In this document: positions 52,238 through 61,416 of the stretch, piece after piece
How positions within the stretch are numbered: the first letter of the stretch is position 1
Layout of the letters: every line of letters begins with the position of its first letter
From: Chitinophaga pinensis
Lineage (GTDB): Bacteria; Bacteroidota; Bacteroidia; UKL13-3
Length of the DNA: 64,000 nt
Reading direction: 5' to 3'
NCBI GenBank assembly: GCA_945860865.1
Contig: CAMARW010000001.1
Span: 710,294 to 774,293 of the forward strand
Position numbers and translations under genes: made by a program
The notes under the pieces: generated by a model
Told to the model about the DNA's origin: nothing
Databases searched by the model: none
What the model saw: the letters and a program-made list of their open reading frames with translations, nothing else

Positions 52238-52729
52238 TTAATCTTGCGGTTTAAGTTTAACCCAATAAACCATGATGCCAAAAGCGAATAGATAGAGGAT
52301 GCCTGGGAATAAATATTCGTGGAAAAACACAAAGTTATTGGGGGAATTTTGTTTGATAATTACCAAGGCAAACAAGCGAAAAACATTGGCTAAAAACAGT
52401 GCCAATGAAGCAAAAGGAACTACCCAGAAGTAATATTTTAGCGGTTGCCTATAAGCAATGAGAAAGGCCCAAAGGCTTATGGCTACGCTTAAGCCGTTGC
52501 ATGCCTCTTTTATATTGATGATGGCTTTGCCATGAATTAAAAACACTAATTTAGCTTCTCCTGGTTTTTCTACCATGCTAGCTCCTTCAAATAATTGGGT
52601 AAGCACCCAAGTAGTAACATAACTGAGTGAGTCTATATTAGGTTCGAACCAAGCTAAATAGAGGGTGTAACCTAATTGTAAGAGCAGATAGCTGCCTAAA
52701 AAAACCAATAAAAATCGCATTGCAAACAT
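52238..52729 (-). CDS. xrtF: Exosortase F (XrtF-type)
   Basis: A 163-residue membrane transpeptidase of the exosortase superfamily. The catalytic Cys is in IKEACNGLSVAISL (about residue 76), the Arg in LANVFRLFALVII (about 117) and the His in VFFHEYLFPGILY (about 136). Five to six hydrophobic helices are present. The exosortase F-associated gene follows immediately. No C-terminal PEP-like sorting target is visible nearby. M1 is followed by an in-frame Met at residue 4 that could also start. Confidence 0.85.
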   Translation of the reverse strand: MFAMRFLLVFLGSYLLLQLGYTLYLAWFEPNIDSLSYVTTWVLTQLFEGASMVEKPGEAKLVFLIHGKAIINIKEACNGLSVAISLWAFLIAYRQPLKYYFWVVPFASLALFLANVFRLFALVIIKQNSPNNFVFFHEYLFPGILYLFAFGIMVYWVKLKPQD

Positions 52730-52998
52730 GATACAAATATAGTTTAATATGCTTGTTTTGAATCATTGGTTAAGGATATTAATTAATAGGTAATTAAGGC
52801 TGCTAGGTTTTAATTATATAAGCGTTTATGATTGTTTTATAAAATCGATGAAATTCTAGTCAGCAGGATATTGAAAAGTGCTTCAGAATATCTTATAAAC
52901 CGGATATTATTTGATGTTAAATTCGATTTGTTTTTTTAGTTAAATAAATTCATATAACATTGTTTTTATAGTTAATACATAAAAAAATAACATTAAAG

Positions 52999-53754
52999 AT
53001 GAAAATACCCCGTATAGTATTAGTTGAGGATAACCCAAACGATGCAGCCATACTTATAAATGATTTTGCCAGAAGTGGGGAAGTGATTGTTGTTCATCAT
53101 TTTATGACAGGCATTGATTTTTTAAATCACATTTCAGATAATGTAATTGATTTTGATGTTTTAATTATAGATTACCGCTTGCCTTTACTAAATGGGTTAG
53201 AAACATGCAGAAATATTATTGCTAAAAATGTATCTTTTAAACACTTGCTAGTTTCGCATGGTTTTTATAATCATGTAATGAAAGATTTAGTGGGTATGGG
53301 TTCTCAAAATTATTGTCAGAAAAATGTTGAGATTATTAGGCAATTATTGCCTCGTATTATTGCTGGCAAAGTTACTTATGAGGATAATTCTCAAATTCAC
53401 AACTGGGATGTATGTTCTCGCAAAGCTGCTCTGCAAAAAAAAGATGATAGCTATTGGGCTGAGAATATTAGTCCGCTCGAAAAAAAGATAATTAGGTATG
53501 TATGCATGGGCGAAAACTCTCAAGTAATTGCAGAGGCATTGGGTTATGAAACTTCTAGCATTGAAAAATACCGTGGCACCATATTAAAGGCTTTAGATTT
53601 AAAGAATAGTCAGCAACTTACTGCCTGGGCATTTTCTCATGGCTTAATAAATGCCTCATTTGTGTTTTGTGCCAATCCAATATTTAACCATGTTGCAGAC
53701 AGCGAACCACCTAGTTATTTTAGAAACAGCAGACGTAACAGAAAAGTTAAGTAG
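52999..53754 (+). CDS. Response regulator with LuxR-type HTH
   Basis: A 251-residue response regulator. The receiver domain starts IVLVEDNPNDAAIL (acidic pair at residues 10-11), with the phospho-acceptor Asp in LIIDYRLPLLNG (about residue 55); the Thr position is Ser in LLVSHGF. The C-terminal HTH is LuxR-like: ISPLEKKIIRYVCMGENSQVIAEALGY (about 156-182), followed by SIEKYRGTILKALDL. The final ~30 residues are not conserved. No sensor kinase lies beside it, so the signal is unknown. Confidence 0.88.
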   Translation: MKIPRIVLVEDNPNDAAILINDFARSGEVIVVHHFMTGIDFLNHISDNVIDFDVLIIDYRLPLLNGLETCRNIIAKNVSFKHLLVSHGFYNHVMKDLVGMGSQNYCQKNVEIIRQLLPRIIAGKVTYEDNSQIHNWDVCSRKAALQKKDDSYWAENISPLEKKIIRYVCMGENSQVIAEALGYETSSIEKYRGTILKALDLKNSQQLTAWAFSHGLINASFVFCANPIFNHVADSEPPSYFRNSRRNRKVK

Positions 53755-53761
53755 ATTAAGG

Positions 53762-54895
53762 CTATTCAAAATAGCGCATAACGGCATGACCAGAATCTGC
53801 TAAGAACTTATCTTTTTTCATGAGTAATAAGTCGGATTGCATCATATCTGCTACCAACATGTGTACATCATATTTGGGTATCCAGCCAAGTTTTTCATTG
53901 GCTTTGGTAGGGTCTCCAATCAACAGATCTACTTCTGTTGGCCTAAAGTAGCGGGGGTCTACTGCTACTACTTCGTCGCCAATTTTCAATTGAATATTAA
54001 GTTCAAGCGCTTCAATTTTGGCCTTGTCAAAGCTTTCAATAATTCCTTTTTCTTGCTCGTCTTTTCCTTCAAAGCGCAGGTTTATTCCCACTTCTGCGAA
54101 GGCCATTTTCACAAAATCGCGCACGTAGGTTGTTTGTCCGGTAGCAATTACAAAATCTTCTGCTTTTTCTTGCTGTAAAATGAGCCACATGGCTTCTACA
54201 TAGTCTTTGGCATGACCCCAATCTCTTTGCGCATTGAGGTTTCCAAGGAAGAGTTTATCTTGCAACCCGAGTGCAATTTTGGCGGCAGCGCGGGTAATTT
54301 TGCGGGTAACAAAAGTTTCGCCTCTGATAGGACTTTCATGGTTAAATAAAATGCCGTTGCAGGCGAACATGCCGTATGCTTCGCGGTAGTTTACAGTAAT
54401 CCAATAACCGTATAATTTGGCAACTGCGTATGGGGAGCGCGGGTAAAAAGGCGTGTTTTCTGATTGGGGCACAGCCTGAACCAAGCCATAAAGTTCGGAG
54501 GTGGAGGCTTGGTATACGCGGGTTTTTTTCTCTAGTTTCAATATTCTAAGGGCTTCGAGAATGCGCAGTGTGCCTATACCATCTGCATTAGCGGTGTATT
54601 CTGGTGTTTCGAAACTTACGTGCACATGACTCATTGCGGCGAGGTTGTAAATTTCGTCGGGTTGTGTTTCTTGGATGATGCGAATGAGGTTGGTGCTATC
54701 GGTAAGATCGCCGTAATGCAATTTAAGATTTACATTTTTCTCGTGCGGGTCTTGGTAAAGATGGTCTATTCTATCAGTATTAAAGAGCGAACTACGGCGT
54801 TTTATGCCATGAACCATGTAGCCCTTTTTTAATAAAAACTCGGCTAAATACGCGCCATCTTGTCCGGTGATTCCCGTAATTAATGCAACTTTCAT
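53762..54895 (-). CDS. gmd: GDP-mannose 4,6-dehydratase
   Basis: Converts GDP-mannose to GDP-4-keto-6-deoxymannose, the substrate of fcl. It has 377 residues, the usual length. Signatures are [17 protein letters not shown] (NADP motif, residues 4-20), QASTSELYG (about 129-137), YAVAKLYG with Tyr-x-x-x-Lys (about 155-162), [15 protein letters not shown] (about 186-200) and [16 protein letters not shown] (about 223-238). It ends 7 bp from the 3' end of the response regulator, facing it. Confidence 0.97.
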   Translation of the reverse strand: MKVALITGITGQDGAYLAEFLLKKGYMVHGIKRRSSLFNTDRIDHLYQDPHEKNVNLKLHYGDLTDSTNLIRIIQETQPDEIYNLAAMSHVHVSFETPEYTANADGIGTLRILEALRILKLEKKTRVYQASTSELYGLVQAVPQSENTPFYPRSPYAVAKLYGYWITVNYREAYGMFACNGILFNHESPIRGETFVTRKITRAAAKIALGLQDKLFLGNLNAQRDWGHAKDYVEAMWLILQQEKAEDFVIATGQTTYVRDFVKMAFAEVGINLRFEGKDEQEKGIIESFDKAKIEALELNIQLKIGDEVVAVDPRYFRPTEVDLLIGDPTKANEKLGWIPKYDVHMLVADMMQSDLLLMKKDKFLADSGHAVMRYFE

Positions 54896-54938
54896 TGTGG
54901 CGAATTTAGGCTTTTTAAGTTTTAGACAAAATTTAAAC

Positions 54939-55023
54939 TACGAATTAGAAATTACGAATTACGAATTAAAAATTACGAGTTGCGAATTAGAAATTACGAA
55001 TTACGAATTAAAAATTACGATTT
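54939..55023. repeat. Tandem array of AATTACG heptamers with a 42-bp higher-order period
   Basis: The block starting CGAATTAGAAATTACG at 54941 is repeated from 54983, 42 bp (six heptamers) later, with a few changes. The units resemble those at 43629-43872. It lies directly upstream of gmd on its minus-strand 5' side, with no inverted arm. Confidence 0.85.
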
Positions 55024-55323
55024 AGAATTTGGTATTTAGATTTCCGGATTCCCTTTTGGTTGTTGCGGCCAAATGAGCTATGGCGGCAACAACCGGGAAT
55101 TTTGAGAAGAAACGGGGTAGATGTTTCATTTCAGAGGTAAAGTATTGGCAAGTTGGGTTTTAAATTGGGTTCAAACCATACCAAGTACCGGAAAAAGTTT
55201 TTTAATTGTTTGCTATTTGCAAGAAATAGGATTGTTTATATGCAGGAATTTGATTAGTCTTTTAAATTTCTGTATCTAAATAGGTTTATAAAAGTAATTA
55301 TGAGCAGGTGTTTAATCTTAATT
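55024..55323. other. Intergenic stretch with nothing recognised
   Basis: The 300 bases between the heptamer array and the YHYH gene show no open frame with family resemblance, no tRNA and no convincing terminator. The promoter of gmd (minus strand) probably lies in or near the heptamer array. Confidence 0.4.
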
Positions 55324-56685
55324 CTATTTGGTTATCACAACGTTTTTTGTAGTGATAACATTTGCACCTGAAATAATTACCGAGTAGGTTCCTGCATAAA
55401 GTGTTTTTGTATCTAAATAGGTGTTGGTTGCTCCTGCATTGATGGAAGATTTTTGAACTAATCTTCCTGTTGCATCAAATAATTCTATACTTAAATTTTC
55501 TTTATTTAAACCCAATACTTGAACAGCAATAAAATCATTGGAAGGGTTAGGGAAAATATTCACATTAATATCTTGTGTATTTTCATTTTTAACTCCAACA
55601 GTTGGTTTATAAACAGTTGTTGGTTCAGTTACGGATGCTACTTTTCTGTTTGCATACACGCCATAAAATGTTGGTCCTACCACATACGGATAGGCCGAAT
55701 TCCAATTTTCGTCTACGGTGCAGAAATAACAATAGATGCCTTGTGGATATTCTGGGGTAATACAAAATCTTCCGTTGTGTTCATCTAAATAATCGGGCGT
55801 GCTTGCTGAAGTTGGTGTATAAGCATAATCTTCTCTAAAATAGCCATTAAAAAAAGTTTGTGTTCCAACTACAGCGCCTACATCTGGTCCGTTAAGTCTG
55901 GTTGTATTGGTTCTTAAGTAATAACTAGATTTCATTCTTACAACACCACCTGTGCCATTTGCATTTTTATAGCCGTAAGCGCCATAAATGGGGAAACCAT
56001 CATAGGCATAGCCTATTAAAGGTGAATGCACTGTGCTGTCAATGGCATATAATCCGTCAGCATCATATAAATTGCAAATGCTAGAAATTACTTTCAAGTC
56101 TAATTTAAATGCAGAGGGGTTTTGGTGATGGTGATAATTTCCCATTGCAGGATGAGCTTTTGAACAATCAAATCCTGCTTTCTCGGCTGGTATTGCATCT
56201 CTATTCCAAGCTTGTGTTGCACCCATTCCTCCGGGGCAAGCTGGATTGCCTGGTCCGCCGCATAACGCGCGGGTGGTATTGTTCCAAGCCACACCATCAC
56301 GGTAATCAAATAGTGCAACACCATTTACAAATATTCCAATGTTTCCACCTTTAGTAGCTGTTGGCGTTGCTGTGTTTTGAACGGGACTTAATGGTATTTT
56401 AAAAATAGCAGATTGATTAGTAGCAACTGATGGGTTGCCATCTAAAAATGGACCTGTTGGATAGCCAGGTACACCCGTTGCATGTATGTAAACATTATTT
56501 GCAGTATACTCTACCTTTTGACAGTTTACTAAAATACTATTTGATAATGCAACTGAACTGCCCGCAACATAATAAGTTCCGGTTACGGAATTGTTCTGCA
56601 AAATAGATGTGATGGCAGGATTGAGTTGTGCTTTGCACAGAAGGCTAGCGAATAGAAGGGATAGGAAAATAAATTGTTTGGCCAT
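55324..56685 (-). CDS. YHYH-domain protein with T9SS sorting domain
   Basis: A 453-residue surface-targeted protein. The signal peptide spans residues 1-18 (FLSLLFASLLCKAQ). The YHYH domain holds His-rich segments such as GNYHHHQNPSAF (about residues 184-195) and GYAYDGFPIYGAYGY (about 224-238), plus conserved Cys residues (CSKAHPAMG, CGGPGNPACPGG). The C-terminal ~75 residues (NIFPNPSNDFIAVQ ... NVVITK) form a T9SS type A sorting domain. It lies 60 bp downstream of the MbnH-like gene on the same strand, which suggests a shared metal-related role. Confidence 0.88.
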   Translation of the reverse strand: MAKQFIFLSLLFASLLCKAQLNPAITSILQNNSVTGTYYVAGSSVALSNSILVNCQKVEYTANNVYIHATGVPGYPTGPFLDGNPSVATNQSAIFKIPLSPVQNTATPTATKGGNIGIFVNGVALFDYRDGVAWNNTTRALCGGPGNPACPGGMGATQAWNRDAIPAEKAGFDCSKAHPAMGNYHHHQNPSAFKLDLKVISSICNLYDADGLYAIDSTVHSPLIGYAYDGFPIYGAYGYKNANGTGGVVRMKSSYYLRTNTTRLNGPDVGAVVGTQTFFNGYFREDYAYTPTSASTPDYLDEHNGRFCITPEYPQGIYCYFCTVDENWNSAYPYVVGPTFYGVYANRKVASVTEPTTVYKPTVGVKNENTQDINVNIFPNPSNDFIAVQVLGLNKENLSIELFDATGRLVQKSSINAGATNTYLDTKTLYAGTYSVIISGANVITTKNVVITK

Positions 56686-56745
56686 TTTGTTTTTTGTTTG
56701 ATTTATTTATTGATGGTGATTTAAACATTAGACGATTTTTATTTT

Positions 56746-57780
56746 TCAATCCTTCACTGTCTTCGAAAAAATTTCTTTAGGATAAAAATATTTTGGGTTG
56801 AAAAGAAATGATTTATCAGAAAGTGTAAGTAGAAATGCAATGATATCAACCTTTTCATTAGAGGTTAGCTCAATTGCTTTTTGCAATTCAGGGGCAAGTG
56901 TTCTGTTTTTTTCAATCCCATTGGTGTAATGATTTATCACTTGCGAAAGTTTTTTGAATCTTCCATCGTGCATGTATGGGTAAGAAAATTCAATATTTCG
57001 AAGGGTTGGAACTTTAAACTTTAATGAATCAGATGGGTTTTTTGTTGCCCGGTACCTTCCAAAATCTTTCAATGTGGTGTCTATTGCCAAGCCATTGTTT
57101 CTAAAATTATCATTGGTAAAAAGAGGTTCGGTATGGCACGATGCGCAATTTTTTTTGAATAAAACATAGCCGTTTTTTTCTTGTGAGGTAAAAACAGATT
57201 GCTTTCGCATAACGCTGTCGTATTTTGAATTGCTTGAAACCAATGTAAGCATGAATTGTGCAATAGCTTTTAAAGTGTGTTCGCCTGTAATAACAGAATC
57301 GCCAAATGCTTCGAAAAATAATTTAGGATACACATTGTTTGCTTGCAGTTTGAATACCACATGAGTTATGTTTTCATCCATCTCATCTGGATTACTCATG
57401 GGAGCCAATGCCAGCATATCTAGGTGATTGATGGCTCCATCTCTCATAAAGGATGTTTGCCAAGCTAAATTCATTAAGGCAGGCGAATTGCGAAATCCAA
57501 TTTTATCATCGATGCCATGACTTAAAGCATGATCAATATGCGTGAAAGCTGAAAATTGTGAATGACAACTGGCGCATGAAATTAGGTTATCTCTTGAAAG
57601 AATAGGGTCGTAGAACAATGCTCTTCCTAACTGAATTTTATTTGCTGTTAATGAATTTTTTGAAAAGTTGTAAACAGGTTTAGGAAAATTACTTGGCACA
57701 ACAAACAAGGAGTCTTCAACAGAACGAAACGCAACAATTGCGAAACAGAGTAATGAGAGTAGGAGTAGTTTATGTTTCAA
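56746..57780 (-). CDS. Di-haem cytochrome c peroxidase / MbnH-like enzyme
   Basis: A 344-residue periplasmic protein with two c-type haem sites, CASCHSQFSAF (about residues 74-84) and NCASCHTEPLF (about 215-225). The signal peptide is at 1-18, and PYMHDGRFKKL lies near 272. The layout is that of bacterial cytochrome c peroxidases and MauG-like enzymes. Its gene overlaps the upstream MbnP gene by 4 bp (ATGA). In that pairing the enzyme (MbnH) is known to oxidise a Trp in MbnP to kynurenine, creating a copper site. That role is likely, but not proven here. Confidence 0.88.
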   Translation of the reverse strand: MKHKLLLLSLLCFAIVAFRSVEDSLFVVPSNFPKPVYNFSKNSLTANKIQLGRALFYDPILSRDNLISCASCHSQFSAFTHIDHALSHGIDDKIGFRNSPALMNLAWQTSFMRDGAINHLDMLALAPMSNPDEMDENITHVVFKLQANNVYPKLFFEAFGDSVITGEHTLKAIAQFMLTLVSSNSKYDSVMRKQSVFTSQEKNGYVLFKKNCASCHTEPLFTNDNFRNNGLAIDTTLKDFGRYRATKNPSDSLKFKVPTLRNIEFSYPYMHDGRFKKLSQVINHYTNGIEKNRTLAPELQKAIELTSNEKVDIIAFLLTLSDKSFLFNPKYFYPKEIFSKTVKD

Positions 57781-58475
57781 TTTTTATAAATGGTAAAGGC
57801 ATTGGCGACAATTTTTGAAACTAAAACCGCCTCTGCACTTGGCGACATGATATGATTTGTTTTTGTTAAATCAATTTGCTGTAAAATTTGCTGCACATCT
57901 AATCTCAGATTTATTTTACTTGAATTATTTATGGGAAAGCATAAAGTTTGCAGACAATCATTGGGTTGCTGATAGCCGCCTAGGTGAAATTGAAATTCAT
58001 TGTTTCGTGTTTTACAAAGTGCACTCGTTCCTTCTAATTTAAAATTGATATAGCCACTTTGCCAAGCCCAATACATTCCTTTGGTAGGGTCAAGATTGCC
58101 ACCCATAGCGCCCGCAACATTGGTTGCACTGTCTATTCCTAAATTAAATTTAAGTTGGTCAAACGAAATGTTTTGTTGGTTGTTAATCGAAATTTTAAGC
58201 GAATTTATTTCGCTTGCATCTACCAGGTGATAACTGTTTTTCTCCTCTAAAACTAATTTTCCATTTTTCAGAAATTGTATATTAGAAATGTAGCATTTTA
58301 CGGCTGTTAATTGCAAATGGGTAGTATCGTTTGCATAAAAAGCGGAATCAGATAAATGCAAGGTGGCAGCGCCGAAAGTTGGGATTATAGAAAATTGAAT
58401 TGAATTAGTTTGCGAAAATGTTTTGCCATAAACATTCATAAAAAATAACAGAAAAACGGCTATTTTACCTTTCAT
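57777..58475 (-). CDS. MbnP-family copper-binding protein
   Basis: A 232-residue exported protein. The signal peptide is KIAVFLLFFMNVYGKTFSQ. The family core is visible: LTAVKCYISNIQFLKNGK (about 64-81), LKFNLGIDSATN, and the hallmark KGMYWAWQSGYINFKLEG (about 142-159), whose Trp residues include the candidate for modification by MbnH. I start it at the ATG at 58475, where the signal peptide begins; an ATG at 58532 also fits the frame. It overlaps the CpxP-like gene by 11 bp. Confidence 0.85.
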   Translation of the reverse strand: MKGKIAVFLLFFMNVYGKTFSQTNSIQFSIIPTFGAATLHLSDSAFYANDTTHLQLTAVKCYISNIQFLKNGKLVLEEKNSYHLVDASEINSLKISINNQQNISFDQLKFNLGIDSATNVAGAMGGNLDPTKGMYWAWQSGYINFKLEGTSALCKTRNNEFQFHLGGYQQPNDCLQTLCFPINNSSKINLRLDVQQILQQIDLTKTNHIMSPSAEAVLVSKIVANAFTIYKN

Positions 58476-58923
58476 TGGGTGGAAGTGTTTTGTGAGTAAA
58501 TAACTTAGCAATATCTTCACACAATTCATCAAAAAGTTTCAATTGCTCGGGCTTGCATAGTTGTTTGATGTCGTTAAAATGTTTGTGGTTGATATGTTCA
58601 ATTTCAATTTGCACTTTCCCTATCTCGCCAATTAATGAATCGGTTGAATTGGTTTGTTTGTTCTGTTGCAAATTGGTGTATAATTGATTTTTTAAAACCA
58701 TCATTTGCGATTCCGATTTTCTAATATGCTTTCTGTGCCAGTTAATTAGTTTTTCGTATTCTGCAGTTTGCACCTCGCTGAATTTTAATTTTTCTATGAT
58801 TATCTTTCTAGGGCCTTCCCTTCTTTTTGGAGCCATTTTGCCATTCATTAAAAACCAAATCAAAATTAAATTGGCAACAAACAAACCAATGGATACGATG
58901 CTTAATACTTTTACTTTATTCAT
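58465..58923 (-). CDS. CpxP/ZraP-like periplasmic protein
   Basis: A 152-residue protein with one N-terminal membrane helix (about residues 5-26) and a helical periplasmic part, resembling the Spy/CpxP/CnrR group of metal-sensing or chaperone proteins. Residues NWHRKHIRKSE, HINHKHFND and LCKPEQLKLFDEL show the LTPEQ-like repeats of the group, with His and Cys that could bind metal. Lying between an ECF sigma/anti-sigma pair and mbnP, it may be the sensor. Its start overlaps the stop of the upstream gene by 1 bp. Confidence 0.7.
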   Translation of the reverse strand: MNKVKVLSIVSIGLFVANLILIWFLMNGKMAPKRREGPRKIIIEKLKFSEVQTAEYEKLINWHRKHIRKSESQMMVLKNQLYTNLQQNKQTNSTDSLIGEIGKVQIEIEHINHKHFNDIKQLCKPEQLKLFDELCEDIAKLFTHKTLPPNER

Positions 58924-59174
58924 TAGTACAAAGAGTTATTTGACGTTAAGTGCATCGATTTTGCCAAGCTTTCAGTAGCATTTGCTTTTGAATTATAGTT
59001 AACCAATATCATGGCATTAACAGCTAAAATTAAAGCAGCGGTAAGGCCTACTGCGAGCGCAATATGCTTGGGCATCCTTTCTTTTTTTGATTGCTCAATT
59101 TTTTGCTGAATTCTAGTAAAAAGAAAAGGTGGTGTTTCCACTTTTTGTATTTTTCTTAAATTATCTAAGTTCAT
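58923..59174 (-). CDS. Small membrane protein, likely anti-sigma factor
   Basis: An 83-residue protein with a cytoplasmic N-terminus (MNLDNLRKIQKVETPPFLFT) and one membrane helix (about residues 40-62). It follows the ECF sigma gene by 36 bp, the usual position of an anti-sigma factor in Bacteroidota. No zinc-binding HxxxCxxC is present. Assignment is from position and topology. Confidence 0.6.
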   Translation of the reverse strand: MNLDNLRKIQKVETPPFLFTRIQQKIEQSKKERMPKHIALAVGLTAALILAVNAMILVNYNSKANATESLAKSMHLTSNNSLY

Positions 59175-59210
59175 TGTTCTTGCTATTTGTATTAGACGAT
59201 GTTTGTTTCC

Positions 59211-59732
59211 TTATCCTTCGCTATTGTCTAACTTTTTTGAAAGATTGGTTTTTGCTCTCTGAATTAATGATTCTGCTGCTTTAAGACTTATGTTCATAAT
59301 CTCTGCCACCTCCGCCTGCGATTTTTGTTCAATCTTGTGAAGTATCAAAGCTGTTTTTTGCTTGTTGGGTAATTCATTTATTACTTTAAAAAGTTTACCT
59401 AGTGCTTCTTTATGCTCTAGCAAAACACCCGGATGATTGTATTCGGGTGGATTGTGTTTTATATCATTACTATTATCAAAAAAAAGTGAAGTTAGCAGCG
59501 CGAAACGTTTTTTACGTTGCTTGGATTTCAAAAAATCTAAACTTTTATTGATGGTGATGCGATACATCCAGGTTGAAAGAGAAGAGTTTTCTTGAAAAGA
59601 ATGTAACGATTGGTAAACGCTTACAAAAACATCCTGTGTAATCTCCTCCGCATCCTCCACATTTTGAACATAGTTTAACGCAAGGTTATAAACCATTCTG
59701 TTGTGCATCTTATATGTTTCTTCAAAATTCAA
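59211..59732 (-). CDS. ECF-type RNA polymerase sigma factor
   Basis: A 173-residue sigma-70 family ECF factor. Region 2 is ALNYVQNVEDAEEITQDVFVSVYQSL (about residues 18-43), followed by LSTWMYRITINKSLDFLK (about 53-70). Region 4 is LPNKQKTALILHKIEQKSQAEVAEIMNISLKAAESLIQRAKTNL (about 122-165). The spacer between them is short. It heads the anti-sigma / CpxP-like / MbnP / MbnH / YHYH run and probably controls it, with an external or periplasmic metal signal. Confidence 0.92.
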   Translation of the reverse strand: MNFEETYKMHNRMVYNLALNYVQNVEDAEEITQDVFVSVYQSLHSFQENSSLSTWMYRITINKSLDFLKSKQRKKRFALLTSLFFDNSNDIKHNPPEYNHPGVLLEHKEALGKLFKVINELPNKQKTALILHKIEQKSQAEVAEIMNISLKAAESLIQRAKTNLSKKLDNSEG

Positions 59733-59808
59733 ATTAGCGTCTGAGGTTTTTTTCTAGTTTGATGGCACCATTGAGTCGACAATTTCTTGCAGGTGCTGTG
59801 GTTTCTGT

Positions 59809-61416
59809 TTAAGGTTCAATAATTATTTTTTGTGTCGCCTTTTCGTAATGTGTTTCAATGGTCAAAATGTATGTCCCTCCAAGTTCAAGGTTTTTAATTT
59901 TACGTTGAAATATATTTTCGCCTAGCACTAAATTGGTTAAAATCCTTTCTTCTATTTTTTTGCCATCAATACTAAATATAGAAATTTTTGTTTCTGCAAT
60001 TTTGTTTAAATTGAATTTCACAACAAAATTTCCATCATTAGGATTTGGAAATACTTGAACTTTGAGTGTTCCGTTGCTTTGTTTGTTTAAGTTGTGAATC
60101 CCTACTGTTGAATTTTTTATTACATATACTTTAAATATTTGGCTACTTGCACTGCTTTGAGTTCCTGTATTTGTAAAAAAGATATTGGCAGCTGTGCTAC
60201 TAATACCACCATATATGTAACCTACCAAGGTGCTGTCTGCTGTGAAATCATCTAGTTTAAAAACTTCATTGTTAAACTGAGGTATATTTGCGATAGGCAT
60301 AAATTCAGCACCTGCTCCGAGCAAACTTGGCATATCAACAGGAAGTTTATATTCAGCCATTGTTCCATTTGCATCTCTTGTTACTCTTGCAATGGTATTT
60401 ACAAATGGAACATTATTGTCTTGCACTAGCACTCCTGCGCTTTCGTAGTATTGGGCAATGCCACCAAAAAATACATTGTGCATCTCATTCTTAGATGTTG
60501 AATAGAGAGGTAAAACAGCACAATGGTAATGATTATAGAATTGTTGAAAGGTGTTGTTAACCGCATAACCTGTGCTATCAATGTTTACACAATTTAAAAA
60601 AGGTAAATCAATTGTAGGTTGAAATACACCTGAAAATGCAGTAATACCTTCTGCGCCATTTGGTAATATTTGAGGCACTGCGTTATAATCTCTTCGGTGT
60701 AGGTTTGCAGCGTCTGTAATTGTTGGTAAATGTGTTACCGTAATGGTGGTTCCATCATCTGTGAGGTTGAATTTACGAATGGCATTCGTGTATACTTGGG
60801 TGTAGGTTGGATTGCCCATTGGATTATAGTTGCCATCAAACTTATTCCCACAAATGAGGTAAAACGTATTATTTATTTTTTTAAGATGTCCACCAGTTAC
60901 AGCAAATTGATCATCACTAATTTGTCGAAAATAACTTGTGAATGAAGTGCCACCAATAACTGCATTGATTACAGCAGGAACATCAATGGCAGTTAAATTG
61001 TTGAAAGTTTTTCTTGCCGCGGTTTTAGCATTATAGCCATAACCACCAATGACATATAAATAGTTTCCTTGTTGGTGAAACTCCATATTTGTGGAACTTA
61101 ATTGTTCTTGCAGTGCAACTGAAAGCGAGGTAATTGGTGCTGTCCATTTTTGTTTTGTTACTGGGTCAATTACAATTATTTGATTGTTATTACCAGCTAC
61201 ATCAAATGCTGCAAACGGTTGTCTGCGGTGAAGCCCATCAAGTCGACCGCCAACAACAAGCCATTTCCCGTTATGTTGCCCAAAAGAATAGGCTTGAAGT
61301 CCGCCAAGTCCGGATATATTCATTGGATCAATATAAATATTGAAGGGTGTTGACTGAGAAAAGACTGCAAGACTTAAAAATATAAGTCCTAAAAATGTTG
61401 TTAGCTTCTTTTTCAT
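59809..61416 (-). CDS. Kelch-like secreted protein with T9SS sorting domain
   Basis: A 535-residue exported protein. The signal peptide is FLGLIFLSLAVFSQ (about residues 8-21). The body contains Kelch-like blades with G-G pairs: GKWLVVGGRLDG, YLYVIGGYGYN and FAVTGGHLKK (about 50-180). The C-terminal ~80 residues (VQVFPNPNDGNFVVKF ... QKIIIEP) are a T9SS type A sorting domain. It precedes the sigma-factor gene on the same strand, with a 76-bp gap, so it may or may not belong to that operon. Confidence 0.85.
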   Translation of the reverse strand: MKKKLTTFLGLIFLSLAVFSQSTPFNIYIDPMNISGLGGLQAYSFGQHNGKWLVVGGRLDGLHRRQPFAAFDVAGNNNQIIVIDPVTKQKWTAPITSLSVALQEQLSSTNMEFHQQGNYLYVIGGYGYNAKTAARKTFNNLTAIDVPAVINAVIGGTSFTSYFRQISDDQFAVTGGHLKKINNTFYLICGNKFDGNYNPMGNPTYTQVYTNAIRKFNLTDDGTTITVTHLPTITDAANLHRRDYNAVPQILPNGAEGITAFSGVFQPTIDLPFLNCVNIDSTGYAVNNTFQQFYNHYHCAVLPLYSTSKNEMHNVFFGGIAQYYESAGVLVQDNNVPFVNTIARVTRDANGTMAEYKLPVDMPSLLGAGAEFMPIANIPQFNNEVFKLDDFTADSTLVGYIYGGISSTAANIFFTNTGTQSSASSQIFKVYVIKNSTVGIHNLNKQSNGTLKVQVFPNPNDGNFVVKFNLNKIAETKISIFSIDGKKIEERILTNLVLGENIFQRKIKNLELGGTYILTIETHYEKATQKIIIEP

